A stretch of DNA of 35,868 bases from DASVLX01 sp035552275 (GTDB taxonomy: Bacteria > Actinomycetota > Actinomycetes > Mycobacteriales > Pseudonocardiaceae), in the NCBI GenBank assembly GCA_035552275.1, contig DASZLR010000048.1, forward strand, positions 1 through 35,868, read 5' to 3'. A model generated the notes under the pieces. The model was not told the origin of the DNA, made no database searches, and saw nothing but the letters and a program-made list of their open reading frames with translations. The translations under genes and the position numbers were made by a program. Every line of letters starts with the position of its first letter. Position 1 is the stretch's first letter. Shown here piece after piece: positions 6,478-15,022 of the stretch.

Positions 6478-8135
6478 TCCACTTCGGGGATGGCCGGACC
6501 GAGCAGGTCGTCGGCGTCCACGATGGTGTACGCGTAGCCCTGCTCGGCCAGGAACCGCTGGCGGTGCGCCGCGTAGTCGGTGTCCACCGTGTCCCGGGAC
6601 ACCACCGAGTAGAAGTGCGCCTGCCGACCGTCGCCCTTGGGTCGCAGCAGCCGGCCGAGCCGTTGCGCCTCCTCCTGCCGCGAGCCGAACGTGCCGGACA
6701 TCTGGACGGCGACCGAGGCCTCCGGCAGATCAATGGAGAAGTTGGCCACCTTCGACACCACCAGCGTGGGCAGCTCGCCGCGGCGGAACTGGTCGAACAG
6801 CTTCTCGCGCTCCCGGTTGGACGTGGAGCCCTGCACGATCGGCGCGTCCAACGACTCGCCCAGTTCGTCCAACTGATCGAGGTAGGCCGCGATGACCAGG
6901 GCCGGCTCGCCGGGATGGCGGTCCAGGATCGCCCGCACCACCGGCAGTTTGGTGCGCGCGGTCGAGCAGATCTTGTACCGCTCCTCGGGCTCGGCGGTCG
7001 CGTACAGCAGCCGCTCGTTGTCGGTCATGGTGACCCGGACCTCGACGCACTCGGCCGGCGCGATCCAGCCCTGCGCCTCGATGTCCCGCCATGGCACGTC
7101 GTACCGTTTGGGCCCGATCAGCGAGAACACGTCGCCCTCGCGGCCGTCCTCGCGGACCAGGGTCGCGGTGAGTCCAAGCCGGCGGCGGGACTGCAGGTCG
7201 GCGGTCATCCGGAACACCGGCGCGGGCAGCAGGTGCACCTCGTCGTAGACGATCAGGCCCCAGTCGCGCGAGTCGAACAGCTCCAGATGCCGGTACTCGC
7301 CCTTGGTCTTGCGGGTGATCACTTGGTAGGTGGCGATGGTGACCGGCCGGATCTCCTTGCGCTCGCCGGAGTATTCGCCGATCTCCTCCTCGGTCAGCGA
7401 GGTCCGGGCGATCAGCTCGCGCTTCCACTGCCGGCCGGCCACGGTGTTGGTGACCAGGATCAGCGTGGTCGCCTGCGCCTGCGCCATCGCCGCGGCGCCG
7501 ACCAGCGTCTTGCCGGCGCCGCACGGCAGCACCACCACACCGGACCCGCCGGCCCAGAACGTCTCCGCCGCCTGCCGCTGGTAGTCGCGCAGCTGCCAGT
7601 CGTCCTCGACCAGGTTCATCGCGTGGGCTTCGCCGTCGACGTAGCCGGCGAGGTCCTCGGCCGGCCAGCCGATCTTCAGCAGCGTCTGCTTGAGCCGGCC
7701 GCGCTCGCTGGGATGCACGACGACGGTGTCCTGGTCGACCCGGGGGCCGAGCATCGGGGTGATCTTCTTGTGCCGCAGCACCTCTTCCAGCACCGCGCGG
7801 TCAAGGGAACTCAGCACCAGGCCGTGCGTCGGGTGGTTGACCAGTTGCAGCCGGCCGAACCGGGACATGGTGTCCACCACGTCGACCAGCAGCGGCTGTG
7901 GCACCGCGTAGCGGGAGTAGCGCACCAGCGCGTCCACCACCTGCTCGGCGTCGTGGCCGGCGGCGCGGGCGTTCCACAGCGCCAGCGGGGTGACCCGGTA
8001 GGTGTGCACGTGCTCGGGCGCGCGTTCCAGCTCGGCGAAGGGCGCGATGGCGATGCGCGTCTCGTCGGCGAGCGGATGGTCGACTTCCAGCAGCAGGGTC
8101 TTGTCGGACTGGACGATCAGGGGGCCGTCGGGCAC
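6474..8135 (-). CDS. XPB/Rad25-type DNA repair helicase
   Basis: A 553-residue superfamily 2 helicase of the bacterial XPB type. Residues 1-170 form the N-terminal XPB damage-recognition region. The Walker A motif PCGAGKT is at about 204-210, and the DEVH box (298-301) sits in VYDEVHLLPAP. GLTATLVRED carries the RED motif typical of XPB (328-330), and QRLGRLLRPKG is motif VI. These proteins unwind DNA from 3' to 5'. In M. tuberculosis the orthologue (ercc3, Rv0861c) is about the same size. GTG start with AGGAG 7 nt upstream. In mycobacteria the helicase-associated protein lies directly beside it; here that partner is at 15019-17286, separated by a solute-binding protein and a whole conservon. 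Confidence 0.92.
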   Translation of the reverse strand: MPDGPLIVQSDKTLLLEVDHPLADETRIAIAPFAELERAPEHVHTYRVTPLALWNARAAGHDAEQVVDALVRYSRYAVPQPLLVDVVDTMSRFGRLQLVNHPTHGLVLSSLDRAVLEEVLRHKKITPMLGPRVDQDTVVVHPSERGRLKQTLLKIGWPAEDLAGYVDGEAHAMNLVEDDWQLRDYQRQAAETFWAGGSGVVVLPCGAGKTLVGAAAMAQAQATTLILVTNTVAGRQWKRELIARTSLTEEEIGEYSGERKEIRPVTIATYQVITRKTKGEYRHLELFDSRDWGLIVYDEVHLLPAPVFRMTADLQSRRRLGLTATLVREDGREGDVFSLIGPKRYDVPWRDIEAQGWIAPAECVEVRVTMTDNERLLYATAEPEERYKICSTARTKLPVVRAILDRHPGEPALVIAAYLDQLDELGESLDAPIVQGSTSNREREKLFDQFRRGELPTLVVSKVANFSIDLPEASVAVQMSGTFGSRQEEAQRLGRLLRPKGDGRQAHFYSVVSRDTVDTDYAAHRQRFLAEQGYAYTIVDADDLLGPAIPEVD

Positions 8136-8171
8136 GGGTGCACTCCTAGCGTTACGCAGACCCCATCCAGT

Positions 8172-8206
8172 GTGCCAACCGCCGGCGACACCCGTTGGCC
8201 TGGCAC
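8172..8206 (-). terminator. Weak hairpin downstream of the solute-binding protein gene
   Basis: GTGCCA (8172-8177) pairs with TGGCAC (8201-8206), with a GC-rich inner segment. There is no T-tract. It lies in the 97-bp gap between the solute-binding protein stop and the XPB start, both on the minus strand, so it could attenuate readthrough. Low confidence. Confidence 0.22.
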
Positions 8207-8232
8207 CACCGTGACCCCCGACGAAGACCTGC

Positions 8233-9240
8233 TCAGGAGATCAGCGGGGTCAGGTTGATCTGGATGTTGGTCAGGCCGTAGGTCAGCATCAGGCTGGCCA
8301 CTCGTTGCAGCCGGTCCGGATCGATGACGGTCGGCCAGGTGCCGAGGTTGACCAGGGCCGCCGTGGCCGCGTTGATCTGGGTGTAGGTCGGCAGGATCTG
8401 CTCGACCGTCGACCGGCTCGCCGCGTCGCCGGCGGCCTGGTTGATCGCCCGCTGAAACGCGGCGACCGTGTCCGGGTACTTCTGCGCGAACATCGCCGTG
8501 GTGAACCAGCCGGCCAGGGACAGGTTCTGCGCCGGCCCGCTGCCGAACAGATCCAGCACCGCCTTCGAGCCCAGGTCCTGCTCGGTCTTGGTGATGAACG
8601 GCTCGGACTGCACCACCGCGTCGACCTGATGGCTCTGCAACGCGGCCTCGCTGTCGGCGAAGTGCACGACCTTGAAGGTGATGCCGTTCGGGTCGACGTT
8701 GTTGGTGCGCAGCGCGGCATCCAGCCCGAGCATGCTGGCGCCGGTGGTCGAGTCGATGCCGACCGTCTTGCCGGCCAGGTCCTGCGGCACCGTGATCCCC
8801 GAACCCGGCAGCGTGCTGACCACCTGAACGTCCGGCGCGCCCTGGTACCCGTCCGCGATGATCTTGTAGTTGCCGGTGCTCTGCGTCTGGGCGTTCATCA
8901 CCGTGGGCCAGTCGCCCCAGCCGATGTCCAGGCTGCCGTCGTTGACCCCCGGCAGGGTGTCGGTGGCGCTGTCGATGAACTGGTACTTGACGATCAGGCC
9001 CTGCTGGGTGAAGTAGCCCTTGTTCAACGCGATGAAGAACGGGGCGGTGTCGACCGAGTTGATCACGCCCACGTTGATCGTCGGCTTCTCCGGCGGCGAC
9101 GAGCCGGCGCTGCCGTACTGCGTGCTCTGCGGGATGAACAGGCCACAGCCGGACACCACCAGCACCGACGCCACCGCGGCCGCACTCAGGCACGGCCGCC
9201 TGAGCCGGGACAGCGGAGCGCCACCCGGGCGTTGCGCCAT
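8233..9240 (-). CDS. ABC transporter substrate-binding lipoprotein (SsuA/ThiY/NMT1-like)
   Basis: A 335-residue exported lipoprotein. A basic n-region is followed by AAAVASVLVV and the lipobox VVSGC. The mature part has the type 2 periplasmic fold of the SsuA/TauA/NMT1 group: NVGVINSVDTAPFFIALNKGYF near the start, DIGWGDWPTV, LAGKTVGIDS, and later QVDAVVQSEPFI. Family ligands are aliphatic sulfonates, nitrate, taurine or thiamine precursors; the ligand here cannot be chosen. ATG 9240 has GGAGG 9 nt upstream, and it puts the signal peptide in the right place; the frame continues upstream to 9351 without signal-like sequence. No permease or ATPase gene is adjacent, so it is an orphan binding protein, possibly serving a transporter elsewhere or the sensor kinase next door. 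Confidence 0.8.
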   Translation of the reverse strand: MAQRPGGAPLSRLRRPCLSAAAVASVLVVSGCGLFIPQSTQYGSAGSSPPEKPTINVGVINSVDTAPFFIALNKGYFTQQGLIVKYQFIDSATDTLPGVNDGSLDIGWGDWPTVMNAQTQSTGNYKIIADGYQGAPDVQVVSTLPGSGITVPQDLAGKTVGIDSTTGASMLGLDAALRTNNVDPNGITFKVVHFADSEAALQSHQVDAVVQSEPFITKTEQDLGSKAVLDLFGSGPAQNLSLAGWFTTAMFAQKYPDTVAAFQRAINQAAGDAASRSTVEQILPTYTQINAATAALVNLGTWPTVIDPDRLQRVASLMLTYGLTNIQINLTPLIS

Positions 9241-9306
9241 GTCGTACGTCCTCCGCCGGCCGATGTGGCAGAACCCACGCAGTTGCCTCCTGCCTGGTGT
9301 GCTGTA

Positions 9307-9329
9307 TACCACGCGTGACCGCCGTGGTA
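9307..9329 (-). promoter_or_regulatory. Inverted repeat upstream of the solute-binding protein gene
   Basis: TACCACG (9307-9313) and CGTGGTA (9323-9329) are perfect 7-bp arms with a 9-bp spacer. Their centre lies about 78 bp upstream of the start codon at 9240. The spacing of the half-sites (about one and a half turns) suits a dimeric repressor or activator. No matching regulator gene is adjacent. Confidence 0.45.
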
Positions 9330-9741
9330 CATCGTCAGACCCGCAGGTCACGGGACGAAAACGCTGGTTGTGCGGCGGTTGACAACCGGTTCGTGATTAC
9401 CGTGCGTCGGGCACACAGAAGCGCGCGGAGCGGTGAAATCGGTCACATCAGCCGAACCGGTCGGATCGACGAGGACGACACGCCGCTCGGCTGCGCTGAG
9501 CGGTCGCTGTCAGTGAGGGCGATTCCCACATCCTCACTACGGTGAGTGGCCCGACTGGCTCATGTGTGTCCCGTGGATAATCCCAATCGGTACAGACCGT
9601 TTCACCCGAGGTAACCCGCACGCCCGATGGGCTGACACGGCGCGTGACATTCGATACCGTCTTCAGCGCGACCTGGGGGACATCGGAGCTGCCGGCTACG
9701 ACCGTCGCGAAACGAGAGGTGAGTAGTGAGGGAGTGACCGG
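9330..9741. other. Intergenic region between divergent genes
   Basis: About 410 bp with no convincing gene other than the leader ORF that follows. TTGACA at 9379-9384 lacks a -10 box at normal spacing. AGTGAGG (9512-9518) and CCTCACT (9532-9538) are inverted copies, followed by GGTGAG at 9541-9546, so three GTGAG-type half-sites lie within 35 bp. TACGGT at 9538-9543 may be a -10 box for the second conservon. Long ORFs here on either strand look like codon-bias shadows. Confidence 0.4.
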
Positions 9742-9870
9742 ATGACTGGGTCCGAGATTCGCGCCATCGCGCTGTCCTGCGCGCGGCGCGGATTGGGCGG
9801 ATCGTGCGAGTCGGACGTTTCGGTCATGACAGCCATGACAGCCGAGCCGGGATGTGTTAAGCGTGGCTGA
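9742..9870 (+). CDS. Possible 42-residue leader ORF of the second conservon
   Basis: ATG 9742 is preceded by GAGGGAG with a 7-nt spacer, a better ribosome-binding site than that of the following kinase gene. It encodes 42 residues (begins MTGSEIRAIAL, ends EPGCVKRG). Its TGA (9868-9870) falls 3 nt after the kinase start codon GTG 9863-9865, a geometry that would allow translational coupling. I recognise no family. It could be a spurious ORF; the overlap and the ribosome-binding site are the only support. Confidence 0.35.
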   Translation: MTGSEIRAIALSCARRGLGGSCESDVSVMTAMTAEPGCVKRG

Positions 9871-12800
9871 CAGCAAGTGGGGTCGGGACGCCGACCAGGC
9901 AGACCTCGACGACGGGTCCGAGGAGACCGACGACGAAGCCCGTGGCCGAACCGGTCGCTGGCGACCGTCGAACTGGCGGCTGCGCTGGAAGCTGGCCGTC
10001 GTCCTGCTGGTGCCGGCGATCACCGCGCTGGCGCTGGGCGGCTTCCGAGTCAACGACCAGGTCGCCAGCCTGCGCGGCTACGACCAGGCCAACGAGCACG
10101 TGGCGCTCGCCTCCACCCTCTCCTCGATCATCAACGGCCTGCAGGGCGAGCGCGAGGAGGCCGCCCTCTACGCCGCCTCCAACAAGACTGTCGGCACCGT
10201 GCCGTTGGTCGCGGACGCGACCAACCTCAACGGCGTGGTGACCCAGTTCCGCCAGCAGGTCGCCGCCGCGTCCGGCCTCGACTCCGGCACGTCGCTGGCG
10301 ATGCGCACCGCCGAGTCCGCGCTGGACGACCTGACCGGCCTGCGCCAAGCGGTCACCAGCACGCAGTACCCGGAAATGGCGGTGATCGACCGATATTCGG
10401 CGGTCGTCAGCACACTGATCCACGCCGTGCAGGCGGCCACCCTCGGCGTCACCGACCAGCGGCTGTACGCGATGGCCGTCGGCCTGGACGAGCTGCGGTC
10501 GGCCAAGGAGGCCTACTCGCTCAGCAACGCGGTGCTGGTCGTCGCTGCGCAGGAGAAATCCTTCCCGGCCCGAGGGCTGACGGAGTTTCAGACCGCGGAG
10601 TCCACCTACCAGGTGCTGCTCACCGAGATCGAGAGCAACCTCGCCGCACCCGGCGCGCCGACTCCGGTCGGGCAGGTCGCCGAGATGCCGACGGACCAAC
10701 GTGCGGTGCTGGCGCAGACCGCGGTGTCCGAGTCCCAGCAGGGCAAGCCGATCGACGTCGATCCGGGCGCGGTCCAGCAGGCCGGGGACAACACCGTCAA
10801 CCTGCTGCACGCCATCGAGGTGACCAACTACGACCAGCTCACCTCGCTGACCAACAACCTGGCCTCGGCGGCTCGGACGGCGGCGATTCGGGACGCCGCG
10901 ATCATCTTCGTGGCCCTGCTGCTGGCCTTCATCATCACCCTGATCGTGGCCCGGTCGGTGCTGCGGGCGCTGCGTGGCCTGCGGGCCGGCGCGCTGAACA
11001 TCGCTCGCAACCGGCTGCCGCAGAACGTGCAGCGCATCCTGGCCGATCCGGACCCCATCGCGGCGTCGAGCGCGGCGGTCGAACCGATTCCGGTGTTCAC
11101 CGCCGACGAGATCGGCGAGGTCGCCCGGTCCTTCGACGTCGTGCACAGCCAGGCGCTGCGGCTGGCCGCCGAACAGGCCGTGCTGCGCGACAACGTGAAC
11201 GCGATCTTCGTCAACCTGTCCCGGCGCAGCCAGGCGCTGGTGGAACGCCAGCTCGGCCTGATCGACCGGCTGGAACGCGACGAGCAGGACCCGGACCAGT
11301 TGGCGAACCTGTTCGAGCTGGACCACCTGGCCACCCGGATGCGGCGCAACAGCGAGAGCCTGCTGGTGCTGTCGGGCACCGGCCTGGGCAAGCGGGTCAG
11401 CCGTCCGGTGCCGATCGGCGAACTGGTCGGCGCGGCAGTGTCCGAAGTGGAGCATTACGCGCGGATCGAGGCCGGCGCGGCACCGGAGGTGCTGGTGCTC
11501 GGCCGGGTGGTCAACGACATGGTCCACCTGATCGCCGAGCTGCTGGACAACGCGACCACGTTCTCCGACCCGAAGACCAAGGTCAGCGTGCGGATCGCCA
11601 GCACCAAGGGGCACGAGCTGGCCCTCCAGGTCACCGACCGCGGCGTCGGGATGACCGAGGACGACCTGTGGGAGAACAACGAGCGGCTGGCCAATCCGCC
11701 GGAGATCGACGTCAGCGTCACCCGGCGGATGGGCCTGTACGTCGTCGGCAAGCTCGCCCAGCGGCACGGCATCAAGGTTCGGTTGCGCGCCAACGAGGAT
11801 CTCGACGGCGGCACGGTCGCGCTGATCATGGTGCCGCCGGAGCTGTTGCAGCATGACGGCGACGAGCCCGCCGCCCAGCCGATGCTCGGTGGCGGCCTGC
11901 CGTCCCGCGGTTCCCGGCCGACGAGCTCCGCGCCCAGCGGCGGCGGGCCGGCCAGCGCGGCGGCCGGCATCGCCGGGGCGTTCGGCGTCGCGTCCCGGGC
12001 CGCGTCTCGGGACGAACCGGCGTCTGCGTTCCTGTCCAACGATTTCGCGCCCGCCACCGCGTTCGGCGACAGCGCCGACGAGTCGAGCTACGGCGCTGTG
12101 TCCAGTGGGCCCAACGGTTCGGCGGTGTTCCAGGACTTCGCCGAGCCCTCGTCGTTCGACCGCGAACCGCCGACGTTCAACAGCGATCCGCCGGCCTACG
12201 ACAGCTACGACCGGGCGCCGTCCCAGTACGACCGGGATCAGGAACCGGCCGGGGACAACGAGCAGCCGGACGAACTGGAGCCGGCCGAGCCGGTGTCGCT
12301 GTGGGAGGCGCACACCGCGGTTGACGAGGTCGAGCCGATCATCCCGGAGCCCAGCGAGAGCCCCGCCGTCGAGGGCTTCTCCGCCGATTTCCTCACCGGA
12401 GCCAGCGGCCGGCTGGAATCGCACGAGGTCGACGCCCCCACCGAACGGCTGCCGATCTACGAAGCCGTGCTGTCCCAATGGTTCCGCACCGACGCCCCCG
12501 GCGGCGCCAACGCCGCAGAGTCCGCCGATCCGCTGCCCGTTCCGGCCCTGCCGGACGCGCTCATCGAAGCGCCCGAGCCCGAGCCGGCCGTCGAGGAGCC
12601 CGAGTACCGGGAACCGGCGACCGTCGAGCAACCCCTGCCGGAACTGCCGGTGGCGGACCGGGACGAGCCCGCAGCGCCCCCCGCGCCGGCCGCGCCCAGC
12701 GGCCCGAAGCCGCTGCCCAGCCGGGTGCCCGGCAAGGCGGCCCGCGAGATCGGCGCCTGGGCCAAGCGGCCCGAGGACGTGCCCGTCGAATCGGCCGGCC

Positions 12801-13243
12801 CCGCCCTGACCGCCGCCGGTCTGACCCCCGGTCTGTCCGGTCTGACCGCGAACGCCAACGGCCAGCCCGCCGAGCCCGAGGGCGAAGCCTGGCGCAGCCC
12901 TGCTGACGAGGGCTGGCAGGCCGCGGAGTCCGTGTTGAACAGCCGGATCAGCGACACCACCGAGGCCGGCCTGCCCAAGCGGGTGCCCAAGGCGCACCTG
13001 GTGCCGGGCTCGATCGGATCGCCCCAGCAGCCGACTGACCTGGGCGATTCGTCCGGGCAGTCCGGCGAGCCCGGCCAGCACGCGGCGTCCCTGTCGGTGC
13101 CGCCCCGGTCGCCGGACGCGGTGCGCAACCGGATGTCCAGCTTCCAACAGGGTTTGCGTCGTGGTCGGCACGCGTCGGTAGAGGCATACTCTCGTGAAGC
13201 GTCCACACCATCGGCGCACCGTTCTGACGACGAGCAGGAGTGA
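9863..13243 (+). CDS. Sensor histidine kinase with extracytoplasmic NIT-type sensor, CvnA-like (conservon 2)
   Basis: An 1126-residue membrane kinase paralogous to the one at 292-2862. Counted from the GTG 9 nt upstream, transmembrane helices lie at about 46-63 and 347-366 around a helical sensor. The HAMP-like linker leads to LDHLATR (His491), N-box ELLDNA (562-567), G-box DRGVGM and MGLYVVGKL. The tail of about 460 residues is Pro/Ala/Glu/Ser-rich and disordered, with LPSRVPG, then LPKRVPKAHL and MSSFQQGL near the end. GTG 9863 is chosen because MADSKWG then begins an acidic cytoplasmic N-terminus; GTG 9854 is equally possible. Neither has a good Shine-Dalgarno, which makes coupling to the ORF at 9742-9870 plausible. 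The ligand is unknown. Confidence 0.85.
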   Translation: MADSKWGRDADQADLDDGSEETDDEARGRTGRWRPSNWRLRWKLAVVLLVPAITALALGGFRVNDQVASLRGYDQANEHVALASTLSSIINGLQGEREEAALYAASNKTVGTVPLVADATNLNGVVTQFRQQVAAASGLDSGTSLAMRTAESALDDLTGLRQAVTSTQYPEMAVIDRYSAVVSTLIHAVQAATLGVTDQRLYAMAVGLDELRSAKEAYSLSNAVLVVAAQEKSFPARGLTEFQTAESTYQVLLTEIESNLAAPGAPTPVGQVAEMPTDQRAVLAQTAVSESQQGKPIDVDPGAVQQAGDNTVNLLHAIEVTNYDQLTSLTNNLASAARTAAIRDAAIIFVALLLAFIITLIVARSVLRALRGLRAGALNIARNRLPQNVQRILADPDPIAASSAAVEPIPVFTADEIGEVARSFDVVHSQALRLAAEQAVLRDNVNAIFVNLSRRSQALVERQLGLIDRLERDEQDPDQLANLFELDHLATRMRRNSESLLVLSGTGLGKRVSRPVPIGELVGAAVSEVEHYARIEAGAAPEVLVLGRVVNDMVHLIAELLDNATTFSDPKTKVSVRIASTKGHELALQVTDRGVGMTEDDLWENNERLANPPEIDVSVTRRMGLYVVGKLAQRHGIKVRLRANEDLDGGTVALIMVPPELLQHDGDEPAAQPMLGGGLPSRGSRPTSSAPSGGGPASAAAGIAGAFGVASRAASRDEPASAFLSNDFAPATAFGDSADESSYGAVSSGPNGSAVFQDFAEPSSFDREPPTFNSDPPAYDSYDRAPSQYDRDQEPAGDNEQPDELEPAEPVSLWEAHTAVDEVEPIIPEPSESPAVEGFSADFLTGASGRLESHEVDAPTERLPIYEAVLSQWFRTDAPGGANAAESADPLPVPALPDALIEAPEPEPAVEEPEYREPATVEQPLPELPVADRDEPAAPPAPAAPSGPKPLPSRVPGKAAREIGAWAKRPEDVPVESAGPALTAAGLTPGLSGLTANANGQPAEPEGEAWRSPADEGWQAAESVLNSRISDTTEAGLPKRVPKAHLVPGSIGSPQQPTDLGDSSGQSGEPGQHAASLSVPPRSPDAVRNRMSSFQQGLRRGRHASVEAYSREASTPSAHRSDDEQE

Positions 13244-13251
13244 CAGGGCCT

Positions 13252-13662
13252 ATGGCGCAGCCAGGAACATTCGGCTGGCTCATCACCGACTTCGTCCGGC
13301 GAGTTCCGGGCGTCGCGCACGCCGTCGTGGTCTCCGCGGACGGGCTGCTGCTCGCGGGCTCCCAGGGCCTGCCGCGGGATCGAGCCGAACAACTGTCCGC
13401 CGTGGCGTCCGGGCTGGTGAGCCTGACCGCCGGCGCGGCCCGGTGCTTCGAGGCCGGCGGCGTGAACCAGACCGTGGTGGAAATGGACCGGGGCTATCTT
13501 TTCCTGATGTCCATCAGCGACGGGTCCTGCCTGTCGGTGCTGGCCGCGCCGAACTGCGACATCGGCCTGGTCGCCTACGAGATGACCTTGCTGGTCGAGC
13601 GGGTGGGCCAGCAGATGACGCCGGAGCTGCGGGCTCAGCTGCAGGGAGCGGTGCGGCGATGA
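13252..13662 (+). CDS. Roadblock/LC7 domain protein, CvnB-like (conservon 2)
   Basis: A 136-residue single-domain Roadblock/LC7 protein, very similar to that at 2859-3299. Shared landmarks are FGWLITDFVRRVPGVAHAV, VVSADGLLL, RAEQLSAVASGLVSL and CDIGLVAYEMTLLVERVG. ATG 13252 has GGAG at 13237-13240. A GTG at 13240 overlaps the kinase stop but has no ribosome-binding site of its own. By family it is expected to dimerise and bind the GTPase of the same operon. The gene lies 8 nt after the kinase stop and 39 nt before the DUF742 gene. Confidence 0.88.
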   Translation: MAQPGTFGWLITDFVRRVPGVAHAVVVSADGLLLAGSQGLPRDRAEQLSAVASGLVSLTAGAARCFEAGGVNQTVVEMDRGYLFLMSISDGSCLSVLAAPNCDIGLVAYEMTLLVERVGQQMTPELRAQLQGAVRR

Positions 13663-13701
13663 CCCACCAGGCCGGTCTGTCCAGCCGACGGGGAGCACGA
13701 G

Positions 13702-14430
13702 ATGACTCCCGGTCGTGAGGGCTGGCGCGCGCGGCTGAAGGAACAGCTCTCCCGGCAGGACTGGCCGGCGGGCTGGGACCGGCCCGACGACAACACCGAC
13801 ACAGGTGAAGGGCGCGACGAGATGGCCAACGACATGGCCGCTGAAGAGTTCTACGAGCCCGCCGAGTACGCCGTTCCCGACGTGCCCGGCAGGTTCGACA
13901 TCAGCGGCTACCGGAACGGGCTGTTCGGCGGCCACGGCGCCGACCTGTTCGGCCAGCCCGGCGTCCCGGAGGACCATCAGCCCGGATACCCACAGGCCGG
14001 CTACCCGCAGCGGGAGTGGGCCGAGGAGCCGGTCGCCCCGCAGGCGCCGGCCGAGACCCCGCCGCCCGACCCGGTGACCGAGACCGGTTCGCTGGTCCGC
14101 CCCTACACCCGCACCGGCGGCCGGACCCGACCGGACTACGAGCTGGCCATCGAGGCGCTGGTGACCACCAGCGAGCGCGGCTGGGACCCGGAAGCCGACG
14201 AAATGCTGCTGCCGGAATACCGGTCGATCCGCGAGCTGTGCGTCGACCAGCCGCTGTCGGTGGCCGAAGTCGCCGCGTATGTGCGGCTGCCGCTGGGCGT
14301 GGTGCGGGTGCTGATCGGCGACATGGCCGGCATGGGGTTCCTGATTGTGCACGCGACCGGCACGGCCGTCGGTGACCGGCCGTCCATGGAATTCCTGGAG
14401 AGGGTGCTCAGTGGTCTTCGCAGGCTCTAG
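13702..14430 (+). CDS. DUF742 winged-helix-like protein, CvnC-like (conservon 2)
   Basis: A 242-residue protein. The first 125 residues are disordered and rich in Gly, Pro, Tyr and acidic residues. The DUF742 domain starts at about 130 with SLVRPYTRTGGRTRP, followed by YELAIEALVTT, YRSIRELCVDQPLSVAEVAA and LPLGVVRVLIGDMAGMGFL, a helix-turn-helix-like unit. The N-terminal part is longer than in a typical DUF742 protein of about 120-130 residues. ATG 13702 has GGGGAG about 6-7 nt upstream. Its end overlaps the GTPase start by 20 nt. It is absent from the first conservon in this window. Confidence 0.87.
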   Translation: MTPGREGWRARLKEQLSRQDWPAGWDRPDDNTDTGEGRDEMANDMAAEEFYEPAEYAVPDVPGRFDISGYRNGLFGGHGADLFGQPGVPEDHQPGYPQAGYPQREWAEEPVAPQAPAETPPPDPVTETGSLVRPYTRTGGRTRPDYELAIEALVTTSERGWDPEADEMLLPEYRSIRELCVDQPLSVAEVAAYVRLPLGVVRVLIGDMAGMGFLIVHATGTAVGDRPSMEFLERVLSGLRRL

Positions 14431-15022
14431 CGCACGAGACGTGCCGGCGAACCGGCACACCGCCACGTCGGCGAAGATCGTGGTGGCCGGCGGTTTCGGC
14501 GTCGGCAAGACCACTCTGGTCGCGTCGGTGTCGGAGATCATGCCGCTCACCACCGAGGCCCTGATGACCAAGGCCAGTGTCGGTCACGACGACCTGTCGG
14601 CCACGCCGGACAAGACGACCACCACGGTGGCGATGGACTTCGGCCGGCTGTCCTTGGACTCCGACCTGATCCTGTACCTGTTCGGCACGCCCGGCCAGCA
14701 TCGGTTCTGGTTCATGTGGGACGACCTGGTGCGCGGCGCGATCGGCGCGGTCGTGCTGGTGGACACCCGCCGGCTGGTGGACGCGTTCGCGGCGATCGAC
14801 TTCTTCGAGGACCGCCGGCTGCCCTACATCGTGGCGATCAACCGGTTCGACGGGTTCCTGCACCACCGGATGGAGGACGTCCGCGAAGCCCTGACCGTGG
14901 GCGAGAACGTGCCGGTGGTGGCCTGCGACGCCCGGGATCGGCTGTCCACCAAGCAGATCCTCATCACGCTGGTCGAACACGCCATGCGGGTGCAGCGCGC
15001 GCCGATCCGGGTCAACTCCTAG
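14411..15022 (+). CDS. Small Ras-like GTPase / ATP-GTP-binding protein, CvnD-like (conservon 2)
   Basis: A 203-residue GTPase with P-loop GGFGVGKTT, switch I region TTTTVAMDFGR, G3 FGTPGQHRF and the G4-like INRFDG. It ends in VVACDARDRLSTKQILITLVEHAM. This is the canonical actinobacterial conservon GTPase form. GTG 14411 is chosen because GGAGAGG at 14398-14404 sits at the right distance; the frame continues upstream inside the DUF742 gene without meaning. Its TAG overlaps the TAG of the convergent helicase-associated gene through CTAG at 15019-15022. With the three genes upstream it forms one co-translated operon. Confidence 0.9.
   Translation: MVFAGSSARDVPANRHTATSAKIVVAGGFGVGKTTLVASVSEIMPLTTEALMTKASVGHDDLSATPDKTTTTVAMDFGRLSLDSDLILYLFGTPGQHRFWFMWDDLVRGAIGAVVLVDTRRLVDAFAAIDFFEDRRLPYIVAINRFDGFLHHRMEDVREALTVGENVPVVACDARDRLSTKQILITLVEHAMRVQRAPIRVNS

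Noticed and set aside
5847..8258. An 803-codon open frame on the plus strand across the serine hydrolase and XPB
   Set aside because: It is in the wrong frame for the hydrolase and antisense to XPB; no domain is visible.
9379..9384. Perfect TTGACA -35 hexamer
   Set aside because: No -10 hexamer is found 16-18 bp downstream, and it is over 480 bp from the kinase start.
9857..13219. A 1120-codon open frame on the minus strand
   Set aside because: It is antisense to the conservon-2 kinase, is rich in Arg, Gly, Gln and His, and has no recognisable domain. It follows from the strong GC bias at third positions of the real gene.
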